Below, one piece after another: positions 36,701 through 56,331 of a DNA stretch of 64,000 nucleotides (position 1 is its first letter; the number at the start of each line of letters is the position of its first letter). This DNA is from Dallia pectoralis (taxonomy: Eukaryota > Chordata > Actinopteri > Esociformes > Umbridae): NCBI GenBank assembly GCA_029465975.1, contig CM055753.1:10234816-10298815 (forward strand), read 5' to 3'. The position numbers were made by a program, and so were the translations under genes. Under the pieces are notes generated by a model. That model was not told where the DNA came from and ran no database searches. It saw only the letters and a list, made by a program, of their open reading frames with translations.

Positions 36701-39700
36701 TGTTCTCACTCTCTGTTCTCACTCTCTGTGTTCTCACTCTCTCTGTTCTCACTCTCTCTGTTCTCACTCTCTCTGTTCTCACTCTCTCTGTTCTCACTCT
36801 CTCTGTTCTCACTCTCTCTGTTCTCACTCTCTCTGTTCTCACTCTCTCTGTTCTCACTCTCTCTGTTCTCACTCTCTCTGTTCTCACTCTCTCTGTTCTC
36901 ACTCTCTCTGTTCTCACTCTCTGTGTTCACTCTGTTATGGAGTCGAGTCACATATTTGTTTCGTTCGTTGATTCTTTAAAGTCTACCATAGTTCTCCTTT
37001 TGTTTTTTTCATGTGGTTGGGTCACAGTCAGTCTCGGTCTGTTCCCCCGCCCCTTGACCCCTGACCCAGTCTCTCTGTCTGCCTCTAGGAGTGCATCAAG
37101 CCGCTGCTGACCCAGCCGGCCGGTGGAGGCGTGGCGTCGGGCCGGGAGTCCCGTAACGTGCTCTACCACTGTGTGACCGTTTCCCTGGCACTGCTCTCAC
37201 CCTTCATGCCGTTCCTCACAGAGGAGCTGTGGCAGAGGCTCCGCCCCTTCAGAGACCCGGGAGGGGATGGGGTCACGACCAGTCTGTGTCTGCAGCCTTA
37301 CCCACAGTCAGCACACCTGGTGAGACATGTAGTATGTAGTACTGTTGAAGCGACTCAGTCCACTAACACCCTGCCATCTACACAATGTGAGGGTTATTTA
37401 AGTAAATCTTGTCCCAGGTCAAACCAGTTTTATCAATGTTATCCCGTGTCAGACCTGGTTTTATAGGTCAATCTTGTCTCGGGTCAGACACATTTGCCAT
37501 CCGAACAGCATTATTTCTTCAGAAGGTAGGATTCTACAAGGTGTCAGAAAGAGATGAGTGTGAGTGAGTTCCCAAGATGCCATTCTGCCCACCGCTGTTA
37601 TTCCGGACTGTGTAGTGTCTGAATGTGGCCTGCTTCTTAGCTTTCACGACTCCTCCAACATTCTTGACGAGCAGCTGTGTTCCCAGTTGAGGACGACAGC
37701 TGAGTCGTGATGCTTTGTTTTTCGCGTCGTTTCCAGTCAACCCCAGATGAGCAGATGTTTTTGACATACTGGAACAGGCGCGTCTGACTTCAACACTTAC
37801 GCAACACTTGCCAATTTGGCCGTTTTGACGTTAAATCAAACGGTAACTGAATGCCTCACAGCTTGTGTTCATGCTGTCTATATAAAGCCACTGAAGTGTG
37901 ACTGTCTGGAAGGATACATTTTTGTGAACAATGAGATGCACGTATTGTGAGGTGCTATACTGCTTCTGTCCTGTAGCTAAAAGGTATTGTGAAGATGGCC
38001 AGGAACGTATGAAACGTGTACCATGGTGATGTCATGTGGAGAAAACGGTTCTGTCTGATGGTCAGGAACGTATGAGACGTGTACCATGGTGATGTCATGT
38101 GGAGAAAACGGTTCTGTCTGATGGTCAGGAACGTATGAGACGTGTACCATGGTGATGTCATGTGGAGAAAACGGTTCTGTCTGATGGTCAGGAACGTATG
38201 AGACGTGTACCATGGTGATGTCATGTGGAGAAAACGGTTCTGTCTGATGGTCAGGAACGTATGAGACGTGTACCATGGTGATGTCATGTGGAGAAAACGG
38301 TTCTGTCTGATGGTCAGGAACGTATGAGACGTGTACCATGGTGATGTCATGTGGAGAAAACGGTTCTGTCTGATGGTCAGGAACGTATGAGACGTGTACC
38401 ATGGTGATGTCATGTGGAGAAAACGATTCTGTCCAATATGTTTCTCTACTTCTGCTGACTGTTGTTTTCTTTTGTTTTCGGTCTCCCTCTCTCTCGCCCT
38501 CCCTCGCTCTCTTTAACTCTTGTCCTCGCTCTTTGCCCTTTGTTACTCACTTTTTCCTTTTGTTTTTCTACTTCCTGTCAGGCACACTGGCACTTCCCTC
38601 AGGAGGAAGCAGACTTCTCATTGGTCCAGGAAGTGGTGAGGGTTGCTAGGTCCCTCAGGGCCAAGAGTGGTATGACCAAAGAGAAGCCTGACAGTAAGTC
38701 ACACTCATCACATTCATTTGATTAAGCACTTTTTCCATGTGAGTGCTTATACAGATGACCAGCCAGGGAACCATGTACGTCATATTTAATAACATAGCCA
38801 CAGTATTGTCATTAACCTGACAGCATAAATGAGAAATTAGGACTTAAGTGCATGTCTCCCGGTCTGGGCTGCAGAAAAAACGTATCCAAACGTCCTAAAA
38901 TAATCAGCGTCTTTCTTCCAGTTCATTCCCAAACAGGAATAACGAGATTAACGGTAACAATCCTAATTCCCGTTTCCAGTGTGGGCTGTTTGTTCGCCCA
39001 GCCAAGCCCAGACCCTCGTCCGCTTCGGTCCTGTCGTTCAGACTCTAGCCAGGACCACCTCCCTGCACCTCCACTGCCCACATGGGTCCGGGGGAGACGG
39101 CTCCTCTGCTCCTCCTCCCCCCGAAGGGAGTGCTGTGGGTGTGGTCGACCACACCTGTCAGTTGCACCTCAGGGTCCAGGTACTCCACATGTTTTCGCAG
39201 TTCTTTATGACGCAGCAAGATGCCTCTTCACGTTGTTTGTATTGGTGTGGTAGAGGGTGTTTTGTATTCTGGGTTACATTAGTATTAGAGGCTGTTTACC
39301 TATCATTGTTTTTGTTTTCTAGAGTTTTCTAGAGTTTCTACCTGGGCTATTGTGTAAAGTATTAGTATTCTGTAATATGACGCTAAATGTTTTTTTTCCT
39401 TTCGGGTGTTCCAGGGGGATGTAAATGTGAACAAACAGGTTCTGCAGCTTTCCCAGCGCAGAGAGAAGCTTCTCTGCAAGCTTGAACAGTCACTCTGTCG
39501 AACCCGCGTGCCCAATTACTCAGAGAAGGTTCCAGAGTGGGTGAGGGCACAAACTGAAAACAAGGTATGTTGTGAATACAGAGAGGTGTGAGTCAGAGTA
39601 CGAAACGGATTGATAAATGAGGCGAGGATGGAGTGCTCGCATTTTCCACATTCCTCTCTCCTGTCACCAACAAAAGAGAATAAAATGTTTACTTGGCTCT

Positions 39701-39964
39701 TAGCTTGTCCAGCGATTGCAAGAGGGACGGGGGCTGGGGGGGGTGCTGGTCTGGATTACAAACAATTAAAAAGTAGCACACCATATCAAACACATTGCAC
39801 CATTTGATTATGCTTGACAGAGAACTTGCTTTGTGTTTCTGTCCCATTTATCTCGTTTCCTTTCATCCCACAATACATCTGTTAAGATCTCAGCCTTGGA
39901 GCAGGAGTTGAGAAGCATTGAGGAGCAACTGTCAGCACTACAAGGATCAAGCCAGGACAACTAA
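27729..39964 (+). CDS. VARS2: Valyl-tRNA synthetase, mitochondrial (29 coding exons)
   Basis: Coding exons: 27729-27920, 28375-28456, 28629-28729, 28878-28999, 29224-29290, 29771-29868, 30078-30159, 30571-30690, 30832-30940, 31112-31200, 31423-31513, 31725-31852, 31944-32047, 32275-32356, 32554-32630, 32863-32950, 33226-33319, 33509-33579, 33681-33806, 34070-34174, 34523-34591, 34800-34878, 35069-35199, 36250-36402, 37089-37319, 38582-38693, 38980-39179, 39415-39564 and 39887-39964. Phases agree throughout, giving 1076 residues (human VARS2 1063). The Arg-rich start MWRTRRGLLVRG looks like a mitochondrial presequence. Class I synthetase signatures are HLGH (about 150-153, in NVTGTLHLGHALT) and KMSKS (about 655-659). 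The editing domain lies between them, and the anticodon-binding and C-terminal coiled regions follow. It charges mitochondrial tRNA-Val. The exon 10 donor appears to be GC rather than GT. Confidence 0.95.
30175..30345. repeat. AT-rich tandem repeat in VARS2 intron 7
   Basis: Two near-perfect copies of a roughly 36-base unit containing 'ttacacatctacttcaacat', followed by diverged copies of 'acatacagtgttatta'. It starts close to the exon 7 donor (30159). Confidence 0.75.
31204..31290. repeat. 16-bp tandem repeat at the VARS2 exon 10 donor
   Basis: About five copies of gtacctggttgtcaag begin within ten bases of the end of exon 10 (31200). Several units contain the donor-like sequence CAAG|GTACC, while the real junction reads CAG|GCTAGT. 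Confidence 0.9.
34176..34199. repeat. (CA)n starting at the VARS2 exon 20 donor
   Basis: The donor itself (GTACAC, from 34175) is the first element of a 12-unit CA run. Confidence 0.9.
35227..35380. repeat. 25-bp tandem repeat after VARS2 exon 23
   Basis: About six copies of cttcagatgaatcagacacg plus tgagt, beginning some 27 bases after the exon 23 donor. Units contain GTGAGT or GTAAGT preceded by CAC, which look stronger than the real donor, GTGATG. Confidence 0.9.
36640..36930. repeat. 15-bp pyrimidine-rich minisatellite in VARS2 intron 24
   Basis: About 19 copies of tctctctgttctcac with occasional shorter or variant units, on the + strand, about 160 bases upstream of exon 25. Confidence 0.95.
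37998..38426. repeat. 63-bp minisatellite in VARS2 intron 25
   Basis: About 6.8 head-to-tail copies of a 63-base unit containing gtgatgtcatgtggagaaaa and caggaacgtatgagacgtgt. The internal copies are essentially identical, while the first and last are diverged, suggesting recent homogenisation. The period divisible by three explains the long minus-strand open frames. Confidence 0.97.
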
Positions 39965-40018
39965 AACACATACATCTTGAACAGCACTCTACTTTCATAA
40001 GGCTTGGTTGTAAATAAT

Positions 40019-40024
40019 AATAAA
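40019..40024 (+). promoter_or_regulatory. Polyadenylation signal of VARS2
   Basis: AATAAA 55 bases downstream of the VARS2 stop codon (TAA at 39962-39964), implying a very short 3' UTR. Confidence 0.6.
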
Positions 40025-43000
40025 GCCCCAGATTTCTGCTCGAACATTGATCATTTAAATCATGGACCAGCATGTTTCAGGCTGTGAATAACACACAACG
40101 TCAAACCGGGCCCTGACCAAAGCCACAGTGGTGACTGACAACTGCCAAACTCTGGTAATCCTTGCTTGGATTCAAGTGGCATGAATGTAAAATAGTAAAT
40201 TATTGAAATACCACTTCTGTGTCATCCAGTTTTCCTTGTCTTAAAAAGGGGCTCATTGACATAATCATAATCACACTTCTTGACACTGTGACTAGTCTGT
40301 AGTATTATTCTCAAGAGGCAAAGACCATTTACTGGAGGTGTAAAGTTGTGATAGGACTTGACGAACGAGATTGAAATGCAACCATCGCGAGAAAAACGAA
40401 AGTAGATGACGCCAGCGGGAATTATGCAAATGACACTGCCAGGTGACTAGGTAAGTGGCAATGGCATAGACACATTGCGTTAAAAATGACAAATATATTA
40501 CAGGTACCGTTTGTTTTGAGCATCACATGACACATGCTGACTGACTACGGACACGATAGATCGCACAATTACAAAACCGAGAATTTTAGGTACGCGCGCC
40601 ACCGCCTCACGACGGTTGTCAAGGCACTTAGTTGCTAGGGGAAAATGTAAAGGGGAGGAGTAAAGGCGGTGGATGGGGGTTGGCCTTGCATAATGAATCA
40701 ATCCGGAAGTGTGGAGAGTACATTTAGCGGCGGCGGTGTCAAATAAAACAAATACAGTCAGGAACCAGTAAAACTATGACACTTGGGCTTGGGGGGGACA
40801 GACAGTAACGTGGTAGTGGCAAATCGATCTCGGTGAATTCCAATGCCGATTTTAAACCCGAACCGATCGATCCAAATGACGGGTCCAAGGTAGTGAGGGG
40901 TGAACGGGGAAGTGTGAGTTGGACATCCAGAGTCAGGTAGCTACTGACACCGCGAAAGGAAGAAAGTGAGAAAAGGCGATCCGGCTGGAAACCCCTCATT
41001 ATCGACATCCCATCCCTGGCTTCCCAGACAGCATGCAACACGTCCTGCTGGGGCAAATGGCCAAAGGTGAGCTTGAAATTGTACTAGTCCTATTAGTTGG
41101 CTAACATTAGCTAGTAGTACAAGTAGCTGTCTGAACTGAAGCTAGCTTGGTGCATTTTATTACTTTATTTATTCAGAACTACTAGCTAGCCATGTAGCTG
41201 TAGTGTTTATTTCTGATACGCGACGTTGCTCAAACCGCTAGCCGAAGTGTAAGCTAGTCAACATTAACAATATGAAGATTTTAAATAGGCAATTTCAAAA
41301 TATTTTACTGAACTGTATTTGTGGCTTTGATTTGTAGACATCCAAGCTGAAACATGACTTGTATAGCTTGCAACCCAGTCCACTTATGCATACACATGCA
41401 AACCATTTTCACGTGTGTATTGCTCATTGGGGCAATATTTAGACATTTGCATTAATTTGGTACAGGCGTTTACCACTGTTGCTGTGTGGTGAGTATGTGG
41501 CTACAGTAGTCTGATGACCGGCATGAGTCGAACTACTTCGTTGTACGCTGTCAACTTAATTAAGAGATGCGATGACTGTAATAATAATATATTTGCATTG
41601 ACTGGCGTGCCTTTAACTTTTCATATACGGATTTAGTCTAATAAGCGACGTTTCGCTACTCTTTTTCTTATCGTATTCGATCTAAAAGTAATCTTTCTGA
41701 TTTGTGCCTATATTCTCGTCCTTAGAGTACATGGACTCTCAATTGAGTTGACTTCCCCTTTGACCTTTTACCGCCTGTACTGTAACCTACCAGGTACTTC
41801 CACGTGTCAATGAGACCGGGAGGGAGCATTGGAAAGGAGGGGTCTCTGGAAAGGAGATTTAGTGTTCGATGACTTTGTTCCCGTGTGAGTGCTTGTGTCA
41901 AACGCTCTCTGCTGCATGTGAGGAACGGTTCTCTACAACGTGTTCCCCCCTCTCATCCCATCTGTCTTTAAACTTTATGAAAATGTGCCGGAAGAGAACC
42001 ACCGGGAGATCTGGACGGTTCACTTCTTCAGGTACAGAATAACAAAGATTGGTTGGTTGGTAACTGATTTTATGCCAGAGCCTTTTGTGCATCTCGTCTC
42101 TGACTTCACAACCATAATAGGCAGTCCAATGATTATGCTCTACTCTTATTTTCTTCGACATTTTGCATTGACGTTTCTGTCCACCTATTTGCCTGCCTTG
42201 TCTTCTCTACTCTCTCTCGGCTCTCTCTCTCTCTCTGAACCCCCTTCTACCGTTCTTTCCCCTTTATTCGTTTCCCCCCAGTCTGTTTCTGTTCTCTCTT
42301 TTTGTGTCGACCTGGAACTGCTGTTGCAATCGTATCACGTACATGTGTTTTGCATGTAAGGTTAATCCTCTGTATTGTGCTAGTTCTCGGTGTCCTATGT
42401 GCAGATGGAGGAAAGGATTGCATAGCTTTTAGTCTCTTTCTCCGGATGCGTTGAATTCATTCATTTCCGTAATCCAGGAAAACAATGTTGGTGTAAGTGT
42501 TGGTTTCCCGGCATTTAGACAGTTAGAAGAATGCAGGGTATTACTCTGACCAGACAACGTTCTACATCCTGACCAGGATATCTCCTTTAAGCACAAAGAT
42601 GGTATTTAGTCTGATTGCCGTGCTAACAATGTAATCACCTGTAATTTGTTTAGGCACACTTTTCCCGATATAGTGGGCCACTTTCGACGAGGGCCCTGTA
42701 CAAATTCAGAGCACCGGACGGATATGTTCCCATTAGCCTCACAGTGTTGTTGGTGTCTGTGTTCACCTGTGTTTTCCCCCCTCCTCATGATCTCTGACTG
42801 AACTAGGTGACGCGGTGGGGGATTTCTCACCAAGATCCTTTATTTTGAAATATCTGACTGGCACAAGCCCGGTTTTAATATGAAAGTATTAGGTGGGCGA
42901 ATTAAATTGGCCTCGACGGAAGACAAAATAAAAATGAAACCTTGCTCAGTGTGGTATGAACCCAGGCTGCCGGGATAAGGAGAATAGGATTTCTAAAACC

Positions 43001-43103
43001 AATTGAATTGAAATTAGGGTTTGCCTTTGGGAAGCAGAGGTTTCTGGGTTCCACCCCAGGGTGCCACTACTGATGGTGTCCGGGCGCACCAACGGGCGGA
43101 GCA

Positions 43104-43164
<61 letters not shown>

Positions 43165-43815
43165 GGTGATGTTTCATAAATCTTAACGATGTAAACAGGC
43201 TGGTTCATGTGGAGAAACCTGCTCGCGGTGAGCCGTAATGAAGATGTGTGCCGAATGACGTCCTGGCACCTTCTAAGTGTCCGCTAGATAGGATAGAGTG
43301 GGTCACACGCCTTTATGCTGAGTTTGTTTCCCAGCTACGCGGAGACATTGAAAGGGACAAAAGTGCTCGTAATGTAGTGCCTTATTAGCTCTGAGTGTAA
43401 TCGGCCTCTCCGTCAGGAAAACTGGTCGTGTTCCAAACGGTTCCCCCGTCCACTTGAGGACTCTTCACCAGAGAACAAACAAGGTCATTTGGGACGTGTT
43501 CTGTCTAGCACGTGTATTCTCTCGGCGACTTACCGAGGAGTCTGTGGTGATTTAAATAATGTAAATATGGCACGTGGGGTCGTTTCGGTTCATGTCTAGC
43601 TGAGAATTTTTACTGGCTCGCTAAGTCAGTTTTTGTTTCACATTACTAAGTATTGATCAGAGTACCACCAGCGTAGTATTTCAGACTGAACCTTTTGACG
43701 TACTGCATCTATTCTAGATTAAGTTTTCCACTGTTACCAATGGCAACAAAATAAAATCTGCATAACATTTACTGAAATCACATCGCTGATTCTGTCTTTT
43801 CTGTATTTGTTCCAG
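40025..43815. other. VARS2-MGAT1 intergenic region and MGAT1 5' non-coding part
   Basis: No coding exon is seen. The GC-richer stretch around 40.6-41.07 kb, ending in a strong donor (ggccaaag|gtgagc at 41066/41067), is the likely MGAT1 promoter and non-coding exon 1. The intron that follows runs to an acceptor at 43815 and includes a GT microsatellite. A TC-rich stretch lies at 42.19-42.31 kb. Confidence 0.5.
43106..43159. repeat. (GT)n microsatellite
   Basis: About 27 uninterrupted GT units in the 5' non-coding intron of MGAT1. Confidence 0.97.
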
Positions 43816-44226
43816 GATGATGGCCAAGGGATAACACGGATGACAGTCACCCCCTCCACCCCTCAGTGACCCTGGTTCTCCTTCCTGTCACCCACCGTTC
43901 TCCTATCCCACCCAACTTTCCTGTTTTTTCCACATTTTTCCCCCTGCCTCATCTCCCAGACGATACTACAGCACAATCCATTTTTACCCACGTCTCCCTC
44001 GCCGGTCTGTCTCTGGTGTAGAGGTCCACCATACTCCTGCCATGTTGCCCATCACCTCTATTGCTGATTGGATGCGTAGCAGCGGTCATGTGATCAGGCC
44101 ACAGTTCTCGCCACTCTTATTAGATGCCAACTCCCACTGCTCTTTGTGATTGGTCCTGTGGGCTGTTGTCATTTCAACACTGTCCTCTTCGTCACTCTCT
44201 AGTTCATTCGCTGGTGTCATTGGGCC

Positions 44227-46754
44227 ATGGTTCGCAAGAAAGGTTCCCTTATCTTGTGTGGAGCTTTCCTATTCGTCGCGTGCAATGGCTTGCTTCTCCT
44301 TTTCCTTTGGGGAAGGCCTCCCATTGGTCGATTTGGCGAGGGTGGAGGGGCTGAGCCGGGGGGTCGGGAAGAGTGGGGAGTGGCCAAGAGAAAAGGGGGC
44401 GGGAGCAATCTGGCTGGACAGGTGATACGGTTGGCTGAGGAGGTGGAGTCAGAACTGGAGACCCAGAAGGAACTTCTCAAGCAGATACAAAGCCACCGGT
44501 CTCTGTGGGAGAGGAGGAGTGATCTGGAGAAACGAGACGCCGACAGAGGGAGGCGGGAAGACAACAAACCACCACCTCAATGGCCTCCTAATTCACCGCC
44601 GAAGGAGCCCAAGGACCAGGAGCAAGAGAGAAATACACAGGAGTTAATTGTAGCAGCAGGCCCTCCAGGGGACACCGGACCAGATGACAACGAAGGAGAA
44701 CCGGGGAACGACACCAAACAGGAAGTAGCCGGATCACAAGTTGTCATTCCCGTCCTGGTTATCGCTTGCGACAGAGTGACCGTGAAAAGGAGCCTGGACA
44801 AACTGATCCAGTACCGCCCCTCCCCAGAATTGTACCCAATCATAGTAAGCCAGGACTGTGGCCATGCTGAGACGGCCCGCATGATTGACTCGTACGGCGA
44901 TGAGGTTCTTCACATTAGACAACCGGACCTCTCGGACATCCGTGTGCGGCCGGAACACAGGAAGTTCCAGGGCTACTATAAAATTGCCAGACATTACCGG
45001 TGGGCTCTAAACCACGTGCTCAACATCCTGTCCTATTCCACCGTGGTGATTGTGGAGGATGACCTGGAGGTAAGTGACCCGTGTGACCTCTGGTAGTGGG
45101 AGAGGGGTCGAGACGGAGTGGGAGCACGGAGAAGGCCTGAGGGGGGGTCTAATCCCGTGTCTAATGCACTGGTCAGACAGCTGTAATCCTGCCATGTGTT
45201 CCCAGATTAGCACATTTAACTGATTACTGGATTAACCAGGCTGGATACAGGCACTGAGGTCATGGGACACTAAACACTTCCCTCTTTATCATATCCCCCA
45301 CCAGTCCCACAAAGTTCGTCCCAAATGGCGTCCTGTTTCTTATAAAGTGCACTAAAGTTAGTGCCATGTAGAGGACAAGTGTCTACTGGGAAGCATTACC
45401 CAGTAAACCTGCCATCAGGGTAAACGAATGTCTGAAGAAATGACGTCCTGGGAAAAATGAGTTGTTCCCGCGAGTCACAAGTAGCCTTTCGGCTGAACTC
45501 TTACCCCTTAGATCTGTCATGGAGAGGGGGATTATTGGCTGTTTCCACTTACGCAACTGTTCTCTAGGGTTTCAACATAATGTGTACTTGACACACACAC
45601 AGGCATGTTGTTTTGCCCGGTCATACAGTGTTGTCAGGACAACCTTTGGTCTGGAATCGATCACATATCCAAACACATTGGTGTGTGTTGCATAAGCTTT
45701 TTACACGTTCATTACAACACAACACAACTTATCTCAGGACTGGAATAATATTATGGAACATAAAAAAAGGAAATTGACAGGGCATGTTACCATTCCCCGC
45801 GGGTAATTCTTGCTCGAAGCCTATTTGACAGAACAGACCTTTCAGATATCATTGTAACACGGCAACGGGGTTGTATATTCTGACTGCTCTATTTTCCTTC
45901 CCTTTTGAGAAAGTCTGTTGAATATAATTTAAAATGTGTGTCCCCCTGTGGACACTAGAGTGCTTTACAGAGGCTGTCGGGTGGCATTCAGGACACGCCC
46001 TTCATTCTCTCACTGTAACACTGTTGTCTGACTGAGCCTCTCCCCCGTCCAGGTCGCCCCGGACTTCTTCGAGTACTTCCGAGCCCTGCACCCCCTCTTG
46101 ACCTCTGACCCCACGCTGTGGTGCGTGTCGGCCTGGAACGACAACGGCAGGGAGGGCCTGGTGGACCCCGGGAAGCCGGAGCTCCTCTACAGAACCGACT
46201 TCTTCCCCGGGTTGGGCTGGATGCTGCAGCGGGATGTCTGGGCGGAACTCGAGCCTAAATGGCCTGCGGCCTTCTGGGACGACTGGATGCGTCACCCGGA
46301 GCAGAGGAAAGAACGTTCCTGCGTACGACCCGAGATCTCCAGGACGATGACCTTCGGACGCAAGGGCGTCAGTCTGGGTCAGTTCTTTGACCAGTACCTG
46401 CGCTACATCAAGCTCAACTCTGAATTTGTGCCTTTTACCAAACAAGACCTGTCTTACTTAACGAAGGAGAACTTTGACGTGAACTTCGTGAAGGAGGTTT
46501 ACAGCACCCCGCTGGTGAAGGTGGAGGAGATCCAACAAGGTGGAGCCTTAAAGGGACCCGGTCCGTACCGGGTGCAGTATTCCAGCCGAGACAGTTTTAA
46601 GGTTCTCGCGCGAAGCTTGGGGGTGATGGACGACTTGAAATCCGGGGTCCCCCGGGCCGGCTACAGGGGCGTGGTCAGCTTCCTGTCCCGCGGGAGACGG
46701 ATCTTCCTGGCCCCGCCAGAAGGATGGACTAAGTATGACGTTAGCTGGAGCTGA
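44227..46754 (+). CDS. MGAT1: Alpha-1,3-mannosyl-glycoprotein 2-beta-N-acetylglucosaminyltransferase (GnT-I)
   Basis: Two coding exons, 44227-45069 and 46053-46754, joined in phase 0 and giving 514 residues. A likely 5' non-coding part of the first coding exon runs from 43816. It is a type II Golgi enzyme: a short basic cytosolic tail (MVRKKGS), a membrane anchor at about 8-29, a long stem, then a catalytic domain that matches the family closely (ILVIACDR, IIVSQDCGH, HRKFQGYYKIARHYRWAL). The metal-binding EDD is at about 277-279, and CVSAWNDNG, FFPGLGW and PEISRTMTFGRKG follow. It adds the first GlcNAc to Man5 N-glycans, which opens complex and hybrid N-glycan synthesis. The protein is about 70 residues longer than human (445), all of it in a Gln/Glu/Pro-rich stem. 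The coding region is split right after EDDLE, whereas the human coding region lies in one exon. Confidence 0.95.
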
Positions 46755-47960
46755 AAGGGTTGTTAAACCTGATGCTGTCGCGGCAACGGTATCTAGGACA
46801 GACTGACTTGAGAGAAAGAGACGGATGGGGGGGCACTCTCAAACCAAAGAATACTGAGACAAGAAAACACAAAGGACCTTAAGTTATTATTACAAGTTAA
46901 AACCAACCGGTTTGGCGAATGAAGACATCAGATATATGAAGGAGGAGATTGAAGGAGCGTTGGGCCCACTTTGTTTTTGAATAGTGAGTGAAAAGCTGAA
47001 TGCAGTGTAACACAGGGATTGATACCACTGAGCGCCGTCTCTCAGGAAAAAAAATGAACCATTTTAGTATTTGGTAGTTCTGTTCTGGTTGGTGTCGGAG
47101 CAGTTTATGTTTGCGTGGTGTTTTAAAAGGAGATCGGCCCTCCCTCGTCGATTGGGAGGCCGCCCCATTGGCTCTTTGGGTGGTTGCCAAGGGAATGCCA
47201 AACCCCTACTTTCTACGTCCCGAAAGGCAATCGGTGTGTCATGTTGTGCACTATGTCCAACCCAAAGTATGATGGGAAAGGCTGCTATTTTGGATGGTTT
47301 ATTCAGAGAGGCTCAGTCTCCAGAAGAACCTAACTGAATTCAACCAAGTGAATGGTTTAGGTAAAAATATATGGTATTATACTGATATTAATATAATTAG
47401 TATTCTATGTGATTATCAGAGCTGGTTTTATTCATAAACGGGACTCACGTATGATACATTTTCCCAGGGAGGGGGGGGGTGGAAGCTGTTTTGTAAGGTA
47501 TTTTAATTAACTGGTTAACGGCTTGTAAACTGATCCTCTTGCAGTTGACAGGAGGGTCAAACACGGACCAGTTCTACCTGAATTGTGAGGCATTTTGTTG
47601 AGTCCTAAATGACTTGATGCCCTTTATGGCACTAGGGACTAGGGTTTCCTCTAGGAAGCAGCTGTTACCACACTCGACCCCTTTCTCACACGAAGGGCCG
47701 GCTATTATTGAATTTTGTTCAAACGTGGTATTTTACACTCGGGCTTGTTGAAGAGAAAATAAAAAAAACCTTTTTTGTTTATCCTTTTACATGAATGGTA
47801 TAAGTGGGTGAAAATTGAAGAAAAGAAGGTGATTTATTAATGTACTGTATTTGGTTCTGGGGAAGCTGATTGTGAGGGAGATTGATCATATGTTTATATG
47901 GTAATGTGTAAAGAACACTGCCTGGCGTGTTTAAAACTTTAATACGTTGAAAATAAAACG
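46755..47960 (+). other. Probable 3' UTR of MGAT1
   Basis: No coding exon. Candidate AATAAA signals lie at about 47756 and at 47952-47957. Degenerate dispersed-repeat fragments occur near 47.24 and 47.62 kb. Confidence 0.45.
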
Positions 47961-48496
47961 GACTATTTTGATATTTGTCCACATCTATTGTGTTTTTTCT
48001 TTCGAGTGTTCTCTGTTCTGTATTGGATTCTGACTATTCTAATAGTGCACTAACGCCTGTGTCCCAGATGGGTCTCTATTCTAATAGTGCACTAATGCCT
48101 GTGTCCCAGATGGGTCTCTATTCTAATAGTGCACAGTCCACAGGCCTGATGTCAAACTTCTCTAGAGTAGCAGCTGGGCATCAGATCAGCACCCACCGCA
48201 AAGATCAAAGATAAACAACAGATATAGGCACTAAACCATACACAGCCAGTATCCCAAATGGCACACTCATCTCCTTGGACCCAGCTCTGCACTACCTAGG
48301 GGATATGGTACCATTTTGGACTAACATGGAGGTTTGTCGTGTACTTAGTCAGTGTAGCCCATGGCATTTGGTCTGTTTGCTTCCTTTATCTTTTCTGACT
48401 GTGACACTCCACAGACAGCATGAGATGTTGAAGCAAGTAGGGAAAGTAAATCTGACTAGAGTCCAACAGATGTATAAATCCAACACAGAACAGACT
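47961..48496. other. Short intergenic spacer between convergent MGAT1 and DDX39B
   Basis: It contains nearly three copies of a 45-base unit ('tctattctaatagtgcact...gtgtcccagatggg') at about 48035-48135, and a degenerate 'atcccaaatggcacactc' fragment at 48250. These resemble dispersed repeats common in salmonid and pike genomes. No gene is seen. Confidence 0.45.
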
Positions 48497-48502
48497 TTTA
48501 TT
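48497..48502 (-). promoter_or_regulatory. Polyadenylation signal of DDX39B
   Basis: AATAAA on the minus strand about 390 bases past the stop codon (48892-48894), implying a 3' UTR of roughly 0.4 kb. Confidence 0.5.
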
Positions 48503-48891
48503 TGTCTTTATCGTTAGAACAATGTAACATTTGCCACCAATGCTTTCCTTCATAAACAACCTCTTCTGGCTAGTAATTTTTTTTACAGAATAAAAAAATG
48601 CAGTATTCGCAATCAAACAAAGTAAAAAACAAAACAATAAATAACAAATTATCTTTTAGAACTACCTAGTGTGCAAATAAATACAACAAATTAACATTAT
48701 CAAACAAATAGCAAAAGAAAAGGCTTGACGATGTTCTGGGACGTCTGTTCCAACAGTGACTCCAGTGGTCCAAACTCCAGCAGATAAGGAGATAATTTTG
48801 CTGATCTGGTATGTTTACTTGACTAGCCGCTAAGTCAAATACAATATAATATTCTGGTGCGATTTCAGCCGGCTAATAGAGGTCATCATCT

Positions 48892-56331
<7,440 letters not shown>

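Noticed and set aside
36500..36979. 157-codon + strand frame and Arg/Glu-rich minus-strand frames
   Set aside because: Translations of the 15-bp pyrimidine array in VARS2 intron 24.
37955..38413. Possible CRISPR-like or protein repeat (63-bp units)
   Set aside because: Units are contiguous with no variable spacers, in an intron of a eukaryotic gene.
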